Made by a program: the position numbers and the translations under genes. Of a DNA stretch of 64,000 bases, positions 23,644 to 31,459 are shown piece after piece. The notes beneath the pieces are model-generated. The model had not been told where the DNA came from. It did no database searches and saw only the letters and a list, made by a program, of their open reading frames with translations. Within the stretch, counting starts at the first letter, position 1. Every line of letters begins with the position of its first letter. Source of the stretch: JACDAN01 sp963801855 (lineage in GTDB: Bacteria > Actinomycetota > Thermoleophilia > Gaiellales > Gaiellaceae); the NCBI GenBank assembly GCA_963801855.1, contig CAWDGK010000001.1, positions 259,075 through 323,074 of the forward strand, in the 5' to 3' direction.

Positions 23644-24654
23644 TTATGCTTTTCGCGGAAGCGTTGCCAGTACACGCAACGCCTGTTGAAAACTGTCCAC
23701 AGGGATGATGCGGAGTCCCTCGGCGTGGCGCCGCGCCTCGGCTGCGTTATCCCCAGGCACGAGGAAGGCATCCATGCCGGAACGGCGCGCGGCAATCGTC
23801 TTCTGCTTGATGCCGCCGACCTTGGCGACCGTGCCGTCCAGGAAGATCTCACCGCTGGCCGCAAGGCGATTGCCGCGGTCGACGTCCCGGCCGAGCTCCT
23901 CCATCACGTCGAGCGCGAACGCGAGCCCGGCCGATGGTCCGCCGACCTGACCGAGGTCGATCTTCACGTCGACCGGAAGCCGGACGACGTCGAACACGTC
24001 GGCAACGGAGATTCCGACGAACGCTCGTCCTGGGCGGCGTGGATCCGCGGCGGTCCTGAGTACGACGTCCTGGCGCTTGCCGTCTCGTTCGACGACGAAC
24101 CTGACTCTCTGTCCGGGCTTCTTCTTGCCGAGGGTCTCGGTGACATCGTCCGAGCTCCGAACAGGCTGTCCGTCGACCGAACGGATCCAGTCGCAGCCGC
24201 GCAACTTTCCCGACGCCGGGTAACCGTCGAACGTGCCTTCGACCTGGACTCCCATCCGGCGAGTCGGCACGCGGAGGTCGAGCGCCCGCAAAGCGACGGC
24301 AGTGGCGTACTCCTGGCTGCGCTTCATGGCGGCGAGCTCGCAGCGGCGATGCGCCCCCTCGTCCTCTCCCTCTGCAAGCACGCTCGTCGCCGGCTCGAGC
24401 GTCGCCCCCTCGTAGAGCCCGGGAAACATCTTCTCGAGGAGAGAGGCCTTCCGTACGTCGACGGCGACGTAGTGGATCCCCCCGCCGTTCGCATCCGGTT
24501 TCTCCCCCTCCACCTCAACCCGCTGCGCGAGGGGGCGCGCCTCGTCCGGGAGGAAGATGTACCGGTCCGACGGCGCGACGTAGAGCACGGCGACGACGAC
24601 CAGGAGGACGAAGCCGGCGCCGATGAGCCACGCCGGCCAGGGAACTCGTTTCAC
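23644..24654 (-). CDS. Membrane-anchored Lon-like (S16) protease with PDZ domain
   Basis: YlbL-type protease of 336 residues. One N-terminal membrane segment (IGAGFVLLVVVAVLYV), then a PDZ domain (about 150-205, with GCDWIRSVDGQPV), then a Lon proteolytic domain. The catalytic Ser is in QVGGPSAGLAFALDV and the Lys in KVGGIKQKTIAARRSG, the serine-lysine dyad of S16 peptidases. There is no AAA ATPase domain. The protein likely cleaves membrane or exported substrates. Its substrate is unknown. Confidence 0.92.
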   Translation of the reverse strand: MKRVPWPAWLIGAGFVLLVVVAVLYVAPSDRYIFLPDEARPLAQRVEVEGEKPDANGGGIHYVAVDVRKASLLEKMFPGLYEGATLEPATSVLAEGEDEGAHRRCELAAMKRSQEYATAVALRALDLRVPTRRMGVQVEGTFDGYPASGKLRGCDWIRSVDGQPVRSSDDVTETLGKKKPGQRVRFVVERDGKRQDVVLRTAADPRRPGRAFVGISVADVFDVVRLPVDVKIDLGQVGGPSAGLAFALDVMEELGRDVDRGNRLAASGEIFLDGTVAKVGGIKQKTIAARRSGMDAFLVPGDNAAEARRHAEGLRIIPVDSFQQALRVLATLPRKA

Positions 24655-24682
24655 GCGCTCAGGATAGGGCTACGGGGTCAGG

Positions 24683-25426
24683 TCAGAGCAGGCTGCGGAC
24701 CAGGCCGCCGTCGACGGCGATCACGGTGCCGGTCACGTAGGAGGCGGCGTCGGAGGCCAGGAAGCAGACGGCGGACGCAATCTCCGCGGGACGACCGAGC
24801 CGGCGCAGCGGGATCGGCTTCAGGTCATCCTCGCTCGGCCCGTCCGGATAGACCTCCGCGAGCCGCGCGGTGTCGATCCGGCCGGGGGCGATGGTGTTGA
24901 CCGTGATCCCCTCGGGGCCGACCTCGCGAGCGAGGGACTTGGCCCAGCCGACGACTCCGGGGCGTACGGCGTTCGAAAGGGCGAGGTTGTCGGCAGGCTC
25001 CTTGACCGTCGACGACTCGATGTTGATCACCCGGCCGGCCTTGCTCTCGCGGAGGTGCGGGAGACAGAGGTTCGTCAGGCGGACCGCAGAGGTGAGGAGG
25101 AGCGCCACGGCGGCCTCCAGCGACTCGTCGTCGATCTCGAGCGCCGAGCCGCGGGGCGGCCCGCCGCTGTTGTTGACGAGGACGTCGATCCCGCCGAAGG
25201 CGTCCACGGTGCGAGCAACGAGCCGCTCGCAGTCCTGCGGGTTCGTGACGTCTCCCTGCACCGACAGCGCGCCGATGCGCTCGGCCTCTGTCTCGAGCAC
25301 CTTCCGGCGGCGCGCGAACATCGCGACGTTCATCCCCTCGGCCGCAAAGGCCTCGGCGATGGCGAGCCCGATCCCCTGCGACGCGCCGCAGACGATCGCA
25401 GTGCGGCCGGTCAGGCCAAGATCCAC
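24683..25426 (-). CDS. SDR-family oxidoreductase lacking the usual YxxxK
   Basis: A 247-residue short-chain dehydrogenase-like protein. The NAD(P) site is CGASQGIGLAIAEAFAAEG, with GDVTNPQDCERLV, NNSGGPP and the C-terminal VTGTVIAVDGG typical of FabG-like enzymes. The catalytic Ser is in NIESSTVK, but where YxxxK is expected the sequence reads LALSNAVRPGVVGWAKSLA. A known BKR-like subgroup shows this substitution. It may be a reductase using other residues, or a non-catalytic member. The start overlaps the zinc-ribbon gene upstream by 16 bases. Confidence 0.8.
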   Translation of the reverse strand: MDLGLTGRTAIVCGASQGIGLAIAEAFAAEGMNVAMFARRRKVLETEAERIGALSVQGDVTNPQDCERLVARTVDAFGGIDVLVNNSGGPPRGSALEIDDESLEAAVALLLTSAVRLTNLCLPHLRESKAGRVINIESSTVKEPADNLALSNAVRPGVVGWAKSLAREVGPEGITVNTIAPGRIDTARLAEVYPDGPSEDDLKPIPLRRLGRPAEIASAVCFLASDAASYVTGTVIAVDGGLVRSLL

Positions 25427-25739
25427 AGCGCCAGCACCGTGAGAGGGAGGAGGAGGGCGAGCCCTCCACCGACCAGGTAGGGCGAGACCGACAGCCCGCG
25501 CTGCTCCCCGTGCGGCCAGAACTGACGGCTCCCCTTGCTGCCCCAGCAGTCAGTGCATACGCCCTGGACGGTTTTGGACATGCGCCCGCAATGCGGGCAG
25601 GCCGACGACGGCGCGAGCGCGAGCCGTACGCCGCTAGGGGAAGCCCAGCCCGGCGGCGGGCCCCGGCGCCTCCGCGGGCGGCGCCTGTGGGCGGCGCCCG
25701 CTCGAGGGACTGTCCCTCGAGCTCGGCTCGGAGGGCCAT
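25411..25739 (-). CDS. Small zinc-ribbon membrane protein (start and frame uncertain)
   Basis: The downstream part is convincing: CPHCGRMSKTVQGVCTDCWG gives two CxxC knuckles, followed by a C-terminal membrane helix (YLVGGGLALLLPLTVLALWIL). The ATG at 25581 would cut off the first knuckle, so the true start is further up. A plausible N-terminus, MALRAELEGQSLER, begins at ATG 25739 in another frame, implying a one-base error in the GC-rich 25640-25700 stretch. Function unknown; coupled to the SDR gene. Confidence 0.45.
25700..25722. repeat. 23-bp near-perfect palindrome
   Basis: GCTCGAGGGAC (25700-25710), a single T, and GTCCCTCGAGC (25712-25722): 11-base perfect arms. It lies at the very start of the zinc-ribbon gene and could be an operator or a hairpin in its mRNA. 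A second perfect palindrome (16 bases, GATGCAGCGCTGCATC) is at 25829-25844 in the same gap before the end of mdh. Confidence 0.6.
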
Positions 25740-25896
25740 GTCGTCTGTGTCGAAGCTGTGTCATCTCTGTGCCTTCGGTGTGAGGCGGGTGGCTGCTCGA
25801 AGCATTGGACGCCATGATTGCTGCGCTCGATGCAGCGCTGCATCCTCTTCGGTCCACAATCGGGCCGGTCGACGGGTTGCCGGCCCCTGCGCGGCG

Positions 25897-26820
25897 CTAG
25901 GCAGAGAGGACGCCGACGACCTCACGGACGGCCTCGGCCGACGCCTTCAGCTGCTCCTGCTCCTCGTCGGAGAGCTCGAGCTCGACGATCTCCTCGATCC
26001 CCTCTGCGCCGAGCTTCACCGGCACGCCCATGTACAGGTCCTCGATTCCGTACTCGCCCTCGAGGAACGCGGTGACGGGGAGGACGCGCTTCTCATCCAG
26101 CATGATCGAGTCGACCATCTGAGCGGCTGCCGCGCCGGGCGCGTACCACGCCGACGTTCCGAGGAGCTTGACGAGCTCGCCGCCTCCCTTGGCAGTCCGC
26201 TCGACCATCTGCTGGATCTGGTCCTCGGGGACGAGCTTTCGCAGCGGGACTCCACCGACGGTCGTATGCGAGACGACCGAGACCATCTGGTCGCCGTGCC
26301 CGCCGAGCACCATCGCGGTCACGTCCTTCACCGAGGCGCCGGCCGCCTGCGCGATGAAGGTGGAGAAGCGGGCGGTGTCGAGGATGCCCGCCATTCCGAA
26401 AACGCGGTTCTTCGGCCATCCGGACGCGTTCTTGGCGACATGGCACATCGCGTCGAGCGGGTTCGAGACGATGATCAGGATCGCCTCGGGCGACTGGGCG
26501 ATCACCTGCTGGGTCACCGAGCCGACGATCTTCTCGTTCGTCGCGACGAGGTCGTCGCGGCTCATGTCGCCCGTCCGCGGGACCCCGGCGGTGATGACGA
26601 CCACGTCGGAGCCGGCCGTGATCTCGTACTCGGTCGAGCCGGTCACGCGAGGCTCGTAGCCGAGGACGGCGGCGGCCTGGTCGATGTCGAGCGCCTTCCC
26701 CTCGGCAACTCCCTCTTTGATGTCGACGAGCGCGATGTCGCAGTAGTCGCCCCGCGCCAGCTCCTGCGCGCAGGTTGCCCCGACGTTTCCCGCGCCGACG
26801 ATCGTGACTTTCCTACGCAA
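25897..26820 (-). CDS. mdh: Malate dehydrogenase (LDH-like)
   Basis: Oxidises malate to oxaloacetate with NAD. The 307-residue protein begins KVTIVGAGNVGATCAQELA (nucleotide-binding fold). ITAGVPRTGDMSRDDL carries the Arg that marks malate rather than lactate specificity, followed by IIVSNPLDAMCHVA, and the catalytic His is in VLGGHGDQMVS. It overlaps icd by 8 bases on the same strand, so icd-mdh form an operon. Product feeds the citrate synthase gene located just beyond icd on the opposite strand. Confidence 0.96.
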   Translation of the reverse strand: MRRKVTIVGAGNVGATCAQELARGDYCDIALVDIKEGVAEGKALDIDQAAAVLGYEPRVTGSTEYEITAGSDVVVITAGVPRTGDMSRDDLVATNEKIVGSVTQQVIAQSPEAILIIVSNPLDAMCHVAKNASGWPKNRVFGMAGILDTARFSTFIAQAAGASVKDVTAMVLGGHGDQMVSVVSHTTVGGVPLRKLVPEDQIQQMVERTAKGGGELVKLLGTSAWYAPGAAAAQMVDSIMLDEKRVLPVTAFLEGEYGIEDLYMGVPVKLGAEGIEEIVELELSDEEQEQLKASAEAVREVVGVLSA

Positions 26821-27907
26821 CGGGAACTCCGAGCTTGTCGATGATCGCGTCGGCGACCTCGCTCGTCCCGACGGCGGTCGGATCGTCGCGTGTCGGCTTC
26901 ATGTCGTAGGTGACGCTCTTTCCCTCTCGGATCACGTCGGCGATCGCGCTCTCGACGCGCTCGGCCGCGTCGTCCTCTTCGAGGTAGCGGAGCATCATCA
27001 CGCCGGAGAGCATCTGGGCCATCGGGTTCACCTTGTTCTGGCCCGCGTACTTCGGCGCCGACCCGTGCGTGGGCTCGAAGATCGCCGCCTTCTCCCCGAA
27101 GTTGCCGCCCGGCGCCATGCCCAGGCCGCCGATCATTCCGGCGCAGAGGTCGGAGACGATGTCACCGTAGAGGTTCGGGCAGACGAGGACGTCGTACTCC
27201 TCCGGCCGCTGGACGAGCTGCATGCACATGTTGTCCACGATCCGCTCGTCGAACTCGATGTCGCTGTTCTCGGCGGCCACTTCCTGTGCGACCCGCAGAT
27301 AGAGCCCGTCCGTGAACTTCATGATGTTGGCCTTGTGGACGGCGGTGACCTTGCGCCGGCCGTTGCGGCGCGCATGGTCGAACGCGAACTGGACGATCCG
27401 GCGGGTGCCGGTGACCGACAGGGGCTTGATCGAGATTCCGGCGTCGGCGTGACGAAGCTTTCCCCCGTGGCCCTCGATCCAGGCGATCAGCTCGTCGGCG
27501 TCGTCGGTGCCCTGCTCGTACTCGATGCCGGCGTAGAGGTCCTCCGTGTTCTCTCGGATGATCACGAGGTCGACGCTCTCGAACCGCGACCGGACCCCCT
27601 CGTAGCTCTTGCACGGCCGTACCTGCCCGTAGAGGTCGAGTGCCTTGCGGAGGCCCACGTTCACGGAGCGGAACCCGCCGCCGACGGGCGTCGTGATCGG
27701 CCCCTTGAGAGCCACTCCCGTTTCGCTGATCGCGTCGAGGACGTGCTGGGGCAGCGGGTCGCCGTCGTTCTGCTCCATGACGTCGGTTCCGGCGTGCTGA
27801 ACGTCCCATTCGAACTCGACGCCGGTCGCCTCGAGCACCCGTCGGGTCGCCTCCGTGAGCTCCGGGCCGATGCCGTCGCCGGGGATGAGCGTGACGCGGT
27901 GAGCCAT
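26813..27907 (-). CDS. icd: Isocitrate dehydrogenase, NAD-type (isocitrate/isopropylmalate family)
   Basis: Beta-decarboxylating dehydrogenase of 364 residues. Features are LIPGDGIGPELTEATRRVLE, the TPVGGGFRSVNVGLRKALDL block with substrate Ser/Arg typical of NAD-IDH, IIRENTEDLYAGIEY, KANIMKFTDGLY, and YGDIVSDLCAGMIGGLGMAPG with metal-binding aspartates. Isopropylmalate dehydrogenase is the alternative, but the SVNVxLR block and operon with mdh favour isocitrate. The divergent citrate synthase starts 55 bases away. Confidence 0.9.
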   Translation of the reverse strand: MAHRVTLIPGDGIGPELTEATRRVLEATGVEFEWDVQHAGTDVMEQNDGDPLPQHVLDAISETGVALKGPITTPVGGGFRSVNVGLRKALDLYGQVRPCKSYEGVRSRFESVDLVIIRENTEDLYAGIEYEQGTDDADELIAWIEGHGGKLRHADAGISIKPLSVTGTRRIVQFAFDHARRNGRRKVTAVHKANIMKFTDGLYLRVAQEVAAENSDIEFDERIVDNMCMQLVQRPEEYDVLVCPNLYGDIVSDLCAGMIGGLGMAPGGNFGEKAAIFEPTHGSAPKYAGQNKVNPMAQMLSGVMMLRYLEEDDAAERVESAIADVIREGKSVTYDMKPTRDDPTAVGTSEVADAIIDKLGVPVA

Positions 27908-27962
27908 GCGGCGGCGACTCTACCGATTCGCCAACGGCTTATCGGGGTACATTCTGCGGCCG

Positions 27963-29042
27963 ATGAGTGAGTTCAAGCCAGGTCTCGAGGGCGTCGTCGC
28001 CATCCAGACGGAGATCGCGGAGCCCGACAGGGAGGGCGGCGCTCTCCGCTACCGCGGGGTCAACATCGAAGAACTCGTCGGGAACCTCCCCTACGAGAAG
28101 GTCTGGGGCCTGCTCGTCGATGGCAATCCCGAGCCGGGCATGCCCGAGCCCGAGGCCTATGAGCCCAAGCATCTGAGTGGCAACGCACCCGCCGACCTCC
28201 AGGCGGAGACGGCTCACCTATCGAGCGAGTGGAAGCTGAAGAAGCTCGTCGACATCGACGAGGAGGAGGCCCGCGACGATCTCGCCCGCCTCTCCGCGCA
28301 GATGATGTCGATCGTCTCCAAGTCTGCAGCGGTCGGTGCCGGCCGAAAGCCCGCCGCAGACGACGTGGTCGAGCAGGGAGAGACGGCCGCTGAGAGGTTC
28401 CTCCTCCGCTGGCGAGGCGAGGCGAACCCCGACCACGCGAAGGCGATCGACACCTACTGGATCTGCACGGCCGAGCACGGCCTGAACGCTTCGACCTTCA
28501 CCGCGCGGATCACGGCGTCCACCGGAGCCGACTGCGGCGCGGCGATGTCGGCCGCCGTCGGCGCGCTCAGCGGCCCGCTGCACGGTGGGGCGCCGGCCCG
28601 AGTGCTGCCGATGCTCGACGAAGTGGCGCGAACGGGCGATCCCCGGGGCTACGTCAAGAGCCTGCTCGACAGCCACGGAAGGATCATGGGGTTCGGTCAC
28701 CGGATCTACCGGGCCGAGGACCCTCGCTCGCAGATCCTCAAGAGAACGGCTCAGGAGATCGGCTCTCCCCGTCTCGAGGTGGCCGAGGCGCTCGAGGAGG
28801 CGGCGCTCGCCGAGCTCCACGAGCGGAAGCCCGACTACGTCATCGCGACGAATGTCGAGTTCTATTCGGCCGTCTTGCTCGACGCCGCCGAGGTTCCGCC
28901 GGACCTGACGCCGGCGATGTTCGGCTGCGCCCGGGTCGCCGGATGGTCTGCGCACATCCTCGAGGAGAGGCGCACGGGCCGGCTCATCCGCCCGTCCGCT
29001 CAGTACGTCGGGCCGGCGCCGCGGTCGCTCTCCACTGTCTGA
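27963..29042 (+). CDS. gltA: Citrate synthase
   Basis: Condenses acetyl-CoA and oxaloacetate. The 359-residue protein starts EFKPGLEGVVAIQTEIAEPD, typical of the short (type I/methylcitrate-like) class, and carries GPLHGGAPARVLPM and IMGFGHRIYRAEDPR (active-site His) plus NVEFYSAVLLDAA (active-site Asp equivalent region). I took ATG 27963 rather than the upstream frame opening at 27906. A 2-methylcitrate synthase role cannot be excluded. It diverges from icd-mdh, so the three TCA genes share one control region. Confidence 0.93.
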   Translation: MSEFKPGLEGVVAIQTEIAEPDREGGALRYRGVNIEELVGNLPYEKVWGLLVDGNPEPGMPEPEAYEPKHLSGNAPADLQAETAHLSSEWKLKKLVDIDEEEARDDLARLSAQMMSIVSKSAAVGAGRKPAADDVVEQGETAAERFLLRWRGEANPDHAKAIDTYWICTAEHGLNASTFTARITASTGADCGAAMSAAVGALSGPLHGGAPARVLPMLDEVARTGDPRGYVKSLLDSHGRIMGFGHRIYRAEDPRSQILKRTAQEIGSPRLEVAEALEEAALAELHERKPDYVIATNVEFYSAVLLDAAEVPPDLTPAMFGCARVAGWSAHILEERRTGRLIRPSAQYVGPAPRSLSTV

Positions 29043-29541
29043 TCTCGGAACAGCCGCGAGCGAGGCGGCCGCGCTGGCCGAACGCGGTGCCGAGCGCGAG
29101 CTCGCCGAGATGCGCACGAAGTGGCAGGACGAGATCGAGGGCGCCGCGAGGAGCGAGGACTTCCGCGACCGGGCGCTCGCCTACCGTGCGATCGGGCAGT
29201 TTCGCTACCGGCAGAAGCTCGAGCTCCTGCGGCGCGGCCTCGAGGATCAGAGCCCGGCGAGCCGCGGCTCCGCCTTGCTCTCGCTGGAGCTTCTCTCGCG
29301 CGACCATCCGGGCGACGTCAACGCCGACCGGTCGCTCCTGCACAACCTCGCGGCCCACGACTCGAACGCGGCCGTGCGGCGGCTCGCGATCCTCGTCCTC
29401 AAGAACGGCTCGGCGCATCGGGACACGATCACGATGCTCGAGGGGATCGCCGAGGACGACGAGCACGACAAGGAGCTCCGCGAGACGGCCAAACGGGCCG
29501 CCGCGGCGCTGACGAAGAAGGGCCGCGCGAAAGCGAACTAG
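29035..29541 (+). CDS. HEAT-repeat-like protein; CTG start probable
   Basis: A helical protein with two to three HEAT/Armadillo-like units (SEDFRDRALAYRAIGQF, SPASRGSALLSLELLSRD, NAAVRRLAILVLKNGS) and a basic tail. The only canonical start is ATG 29110. The reading frame, however, extends upstream with coding character (SDLGTAASEAAALAERGAER) to a CTG at 29035 that overlaps the citrate synthase stop by 8 bases. No ATG/GTG/TTG exists there. A protein-interaction scaffold role is likely; partner unknown. Confidence 0.7.
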   Translation: MSDLGTAASEAAALAERGAERELAEMRTKWQDEIEGAARSEDFRDRALAYRAIGQFRYRQKLELLRRGLEDQSPASRGSALLSLELLSRDHPGDVNADRSLLHNLAAHDSNAAVRRLAILVLKNGSAHRDTITMLEGIAEDDEHDKELRETAKRAAAALTKKGRAKAN

Positions 29542-29546
29542 CTAGA

Positions 29547-29721
29547 TCAGGCGGCGCAGGGACAGACCGGCTGCCGCAGCGTCTTGCCGCACCCGGCGCA
29601 GATCCGCTCGTTCTTGCGCCACTCGAGCATCTTCTTCTCGATCCCGGCCTTCATCATCAGGACGCCGACGCCCAGTGCTCGAGAGGAGGACGAGAGTGGT
29701 TTCCGGTGAGAGCTCGTTCAT
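29547..29721 (-). CDS. Small membrane protein with C-terminal zinc knuckle (one frameshift)
   Basis: ATG 29721 overlaps the recombinase stop (ATGA) and has an AAGGA site. The first frame gives NELSPETTLVLLSS. After a one-base shift near 29675 the next frame gives LGVGVLMMKAGIEKKMLEWR and RICAGCGKTLRQPVCPCAA. Together they make a 58-residue single-span protein with CxxC and CxC. The join restores one continuous hydrophobic helix, which supports a base error rather than a dead gene. Function unknown. Confidence 0.55.
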
Positions 29722-30620
29722 CGCTTTGTCCTTCGTCTCGCGTGAGGGTGGGCCTGGAAGTACAACTCCCGACGCCGCCGATCGGATACGTGCGTGTACA
29801 GCTCGGTGGTGGCCAGATCGGCATGTCCGAGCATTTCCTGAACGCTTCGGAGATCGGCTCCTCCCTCGAGCAGGTGCGTCGCGAACGAGTGACGGAGGAG
29901 ATGGGGGTGGACCCGCTCGGGCTCGAGGCCTGCCTTCGCGGCGAGCTTCCGCAGGATCAGGAATGCGCCCGCCCGCGTCAGCGGCCCGCCCTGGGCGTTG
30001 AGGAACAGCTCGGGGCGGTGGCGGCGATCGAGGTGGGGCCGGCCGCGTCCGAGGTAGCGGCGAAGCGCCTCGACGGCCTGGCGCCCGACCGGCACGACCC
30101 GCTCCTTGTTGCCCTTGCCGATCGTTCGAACGAGGCGCTGGTCGAGGTCGACGCCACCCTTTTCGAGCCCGAGCGCCTCGCCGACTCGCAGGCCCGCGCC
30201 GTAGAGCAGCTCGACGAGTGCGCAGTCGCGAAGGGCGCGTGGAGTCGTCCCGGCGGCGGCGTCGATGAGCCGCTCGGCCTCGGCCGGCGACAGGGTTCTC
30301 GGTAGGCGTCGGATGCGCCGCGGAAGCTCGAGCTCGGCCGCCGGGTTGGAGTCGGCCGCCCCGATCAGGACGAGGTGGCGGAAGAACGAGCGCAGCGAAG
30401 CAACCCGTCTTGCGATCGTCGCGCCGGACAGGCCGGCGGCGCGGAGGTCGGCGAGGTAGCGCTCGAGCTCCTCTCGATCGACCGAGGCGGGCGAGCGGCC
30501 GAGCCAGTCGGCCAGGGTGTCGAGATCGCGGCGGTAGGCCTCGACCGTGCGGGGCGCGAGGCGCGCCGCCGAGAGCGCGAGGAACCCCTCGAGCTCAGGA
30601 TCGCGGATGCGCTCGGTCAT
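29718..30620 (-). CDS. xerD: Tyrosine recombinase XerD
   Basis: A 300-residue site-specific recombinase. The N-terminal SAM-like core-binding domain is followed by the catalytic domain with the six expected positions. The first Arg is in GAGLRVGEAL, the Lys in the GKGNKERVVPV hairpin, H-x-x-R-H in HPHLLRHSFATHLLEGG, the second His in MLGHADLATTELYTHV and the nucleophile Tyr in the same segment. XerC/XerD resolve chromosome dimers at dif. The adjacent xerC and the lack of phage genes argue for the housekeeping pair rather than an integrase. Confidence 0.9.
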   Translation of the reverse strand: MTERIRDPELEGFLALSAARLAPRTVEAYRRDLDTLADWLGRSPASVDREELERYLADLRAAGLSGATIARRVASLRSFFRHLVLIGAADSNPAAELELPRRIRRLPRTLSPAEAERLIDAAAGTTPRALRDCALVELLYGAGLRVGEALGLEKGGVDLDQRLVRTIGKGNKERVVPVGRQAVEALRRYLGRGRPHLDRRHRPELFLNAQGGPLTRAGAFLILRKLAAKAGLEPERVHPHLLRHSFATHLLEGGADLRSVQEMLGHADLATTELYTHVSDRRRRELYFQAHPHARRRTKR

Positions 30621-31440
30621 AGACCTTCCTCAGTCGCTTGCCGTCCACGTGGCTGTAGACCTGCGTGGTCGAGAGCGAGCTGTGGCCCAGGAGCTCCTGG
30701 ATCGTCCGCAGGTCGGCGCCGCCCTCGAGCAGGTGGGTCGCGAACGCGTGTCTCAGGCGGTGCGGGTGGGGGAGCAGCTTCCGGAGAGTGCTCGTATCGA
30801 GCCGCTTGCCCCTCGTGGAGAGGAAGAGCGCGTTGTGAGCATCTCGGGCCAGCCGGGGGCGAAGCTGGAGCCAACGGGCGACCCAGTACGCCGCCTCCTC
30901 GCCGAGCGGGACCACGCGTTCCTTTCCGCCCTTGCCCCGCACTCGCACCGCTTCCTGGTCGAACTCGACATCCGCGAGATCGAGATCGACTGCCTCCTGG
31001 CTGCGGAGACCGGCCGAGTAGACGAGCTCCATGAGCGCGCGGTTTCGCACCGAGAGCGGATCCTCCGCGTCGAAGCGGTCGAGCTCGGCTTCGACCTCTT
31101 CCTGCTTCGGTGCGTCGGGGAGCCTTCGGGGTCGCCGCGGCGCGAGCCTCGTGTCCGGGACGCGTGCCCGGCCGAGCGTGAAGCGAAGGAAGGCGCGCAC
31201 CGAGGCGAGCTTGCGCGCAATCGTCGCCGGGGCCAGGCGGCTCGGGGCTCGCCCCGGGCGGGCGGCGCCGAGCTCCGCCGCGTAGGCGGCGAGGACGCGC
31301 GCGTCGATCGCGTCGATTGACCCGCCCTTCGCAGCCAGCCAGGAGGCGAACTCGCGGAGGTCAGAGCCGTAGGCCCGCCGGGTCGCGTCGGAGAGCGCGG
31401 GACTCGCGAGAAAGCGGTCGATCGCCGGTTGGGTCTCCAT
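30595..31440 (-). CDS. xerC: Tyrosine recombinase XerC
   Basis: A 281-residue recombinase that overlaps xerD by 26 bases. Catalytic residues are in SAGLRSQEAVDLDL, VRGKGGKERVVPLG, HPHRLRHAFATHLLEGG and LLGHSSLSTTQVYSHVD. I used the ATG at 31440 (METQPAIDRFLASP). The frame stays open further upstream but overlaps the divergent sugar dehydrogenase gene. The assignment of C versus D rests on similarity of the C-terminal end and is less certain than the family. Confidence 0.87.
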   Translation of the reverse strand: METQPAIDRFLASPALSDATRRAYGSDLREFASWLAAKGGSIDAIDARVLAAYAAELGAARPGRAPSRLAPATIARKLASVRAFLRFTLGRARVPDTRLAPRRPRRLPDAPKQEEVEAELDRFDAEDPLSVRNRALMELVYSAGLRSQEAVDLDLADVEFDQEAVRVRGKGGKERVVPLGEEAAYWVARWLQLRPRLARDAHNALFLSTRGKRLDTSTLRKLLPHPHRLRHAFATHLLEGGADLRTIQELLGHSSLSTTQVYSHVDGKRLRKVYDRAHPRS

Positions 31441-31459
31441 CCAGGCAGGATTCGCGGCC

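Noticed and set aside
29718..31440. Integrase of a mobile element or integron
   Set aside because: Two Xer-type genes are adjacent, but no attachment-site repeats, excisionase, transposase or phage genes surround them. They fit chromosome-dimer resolution.
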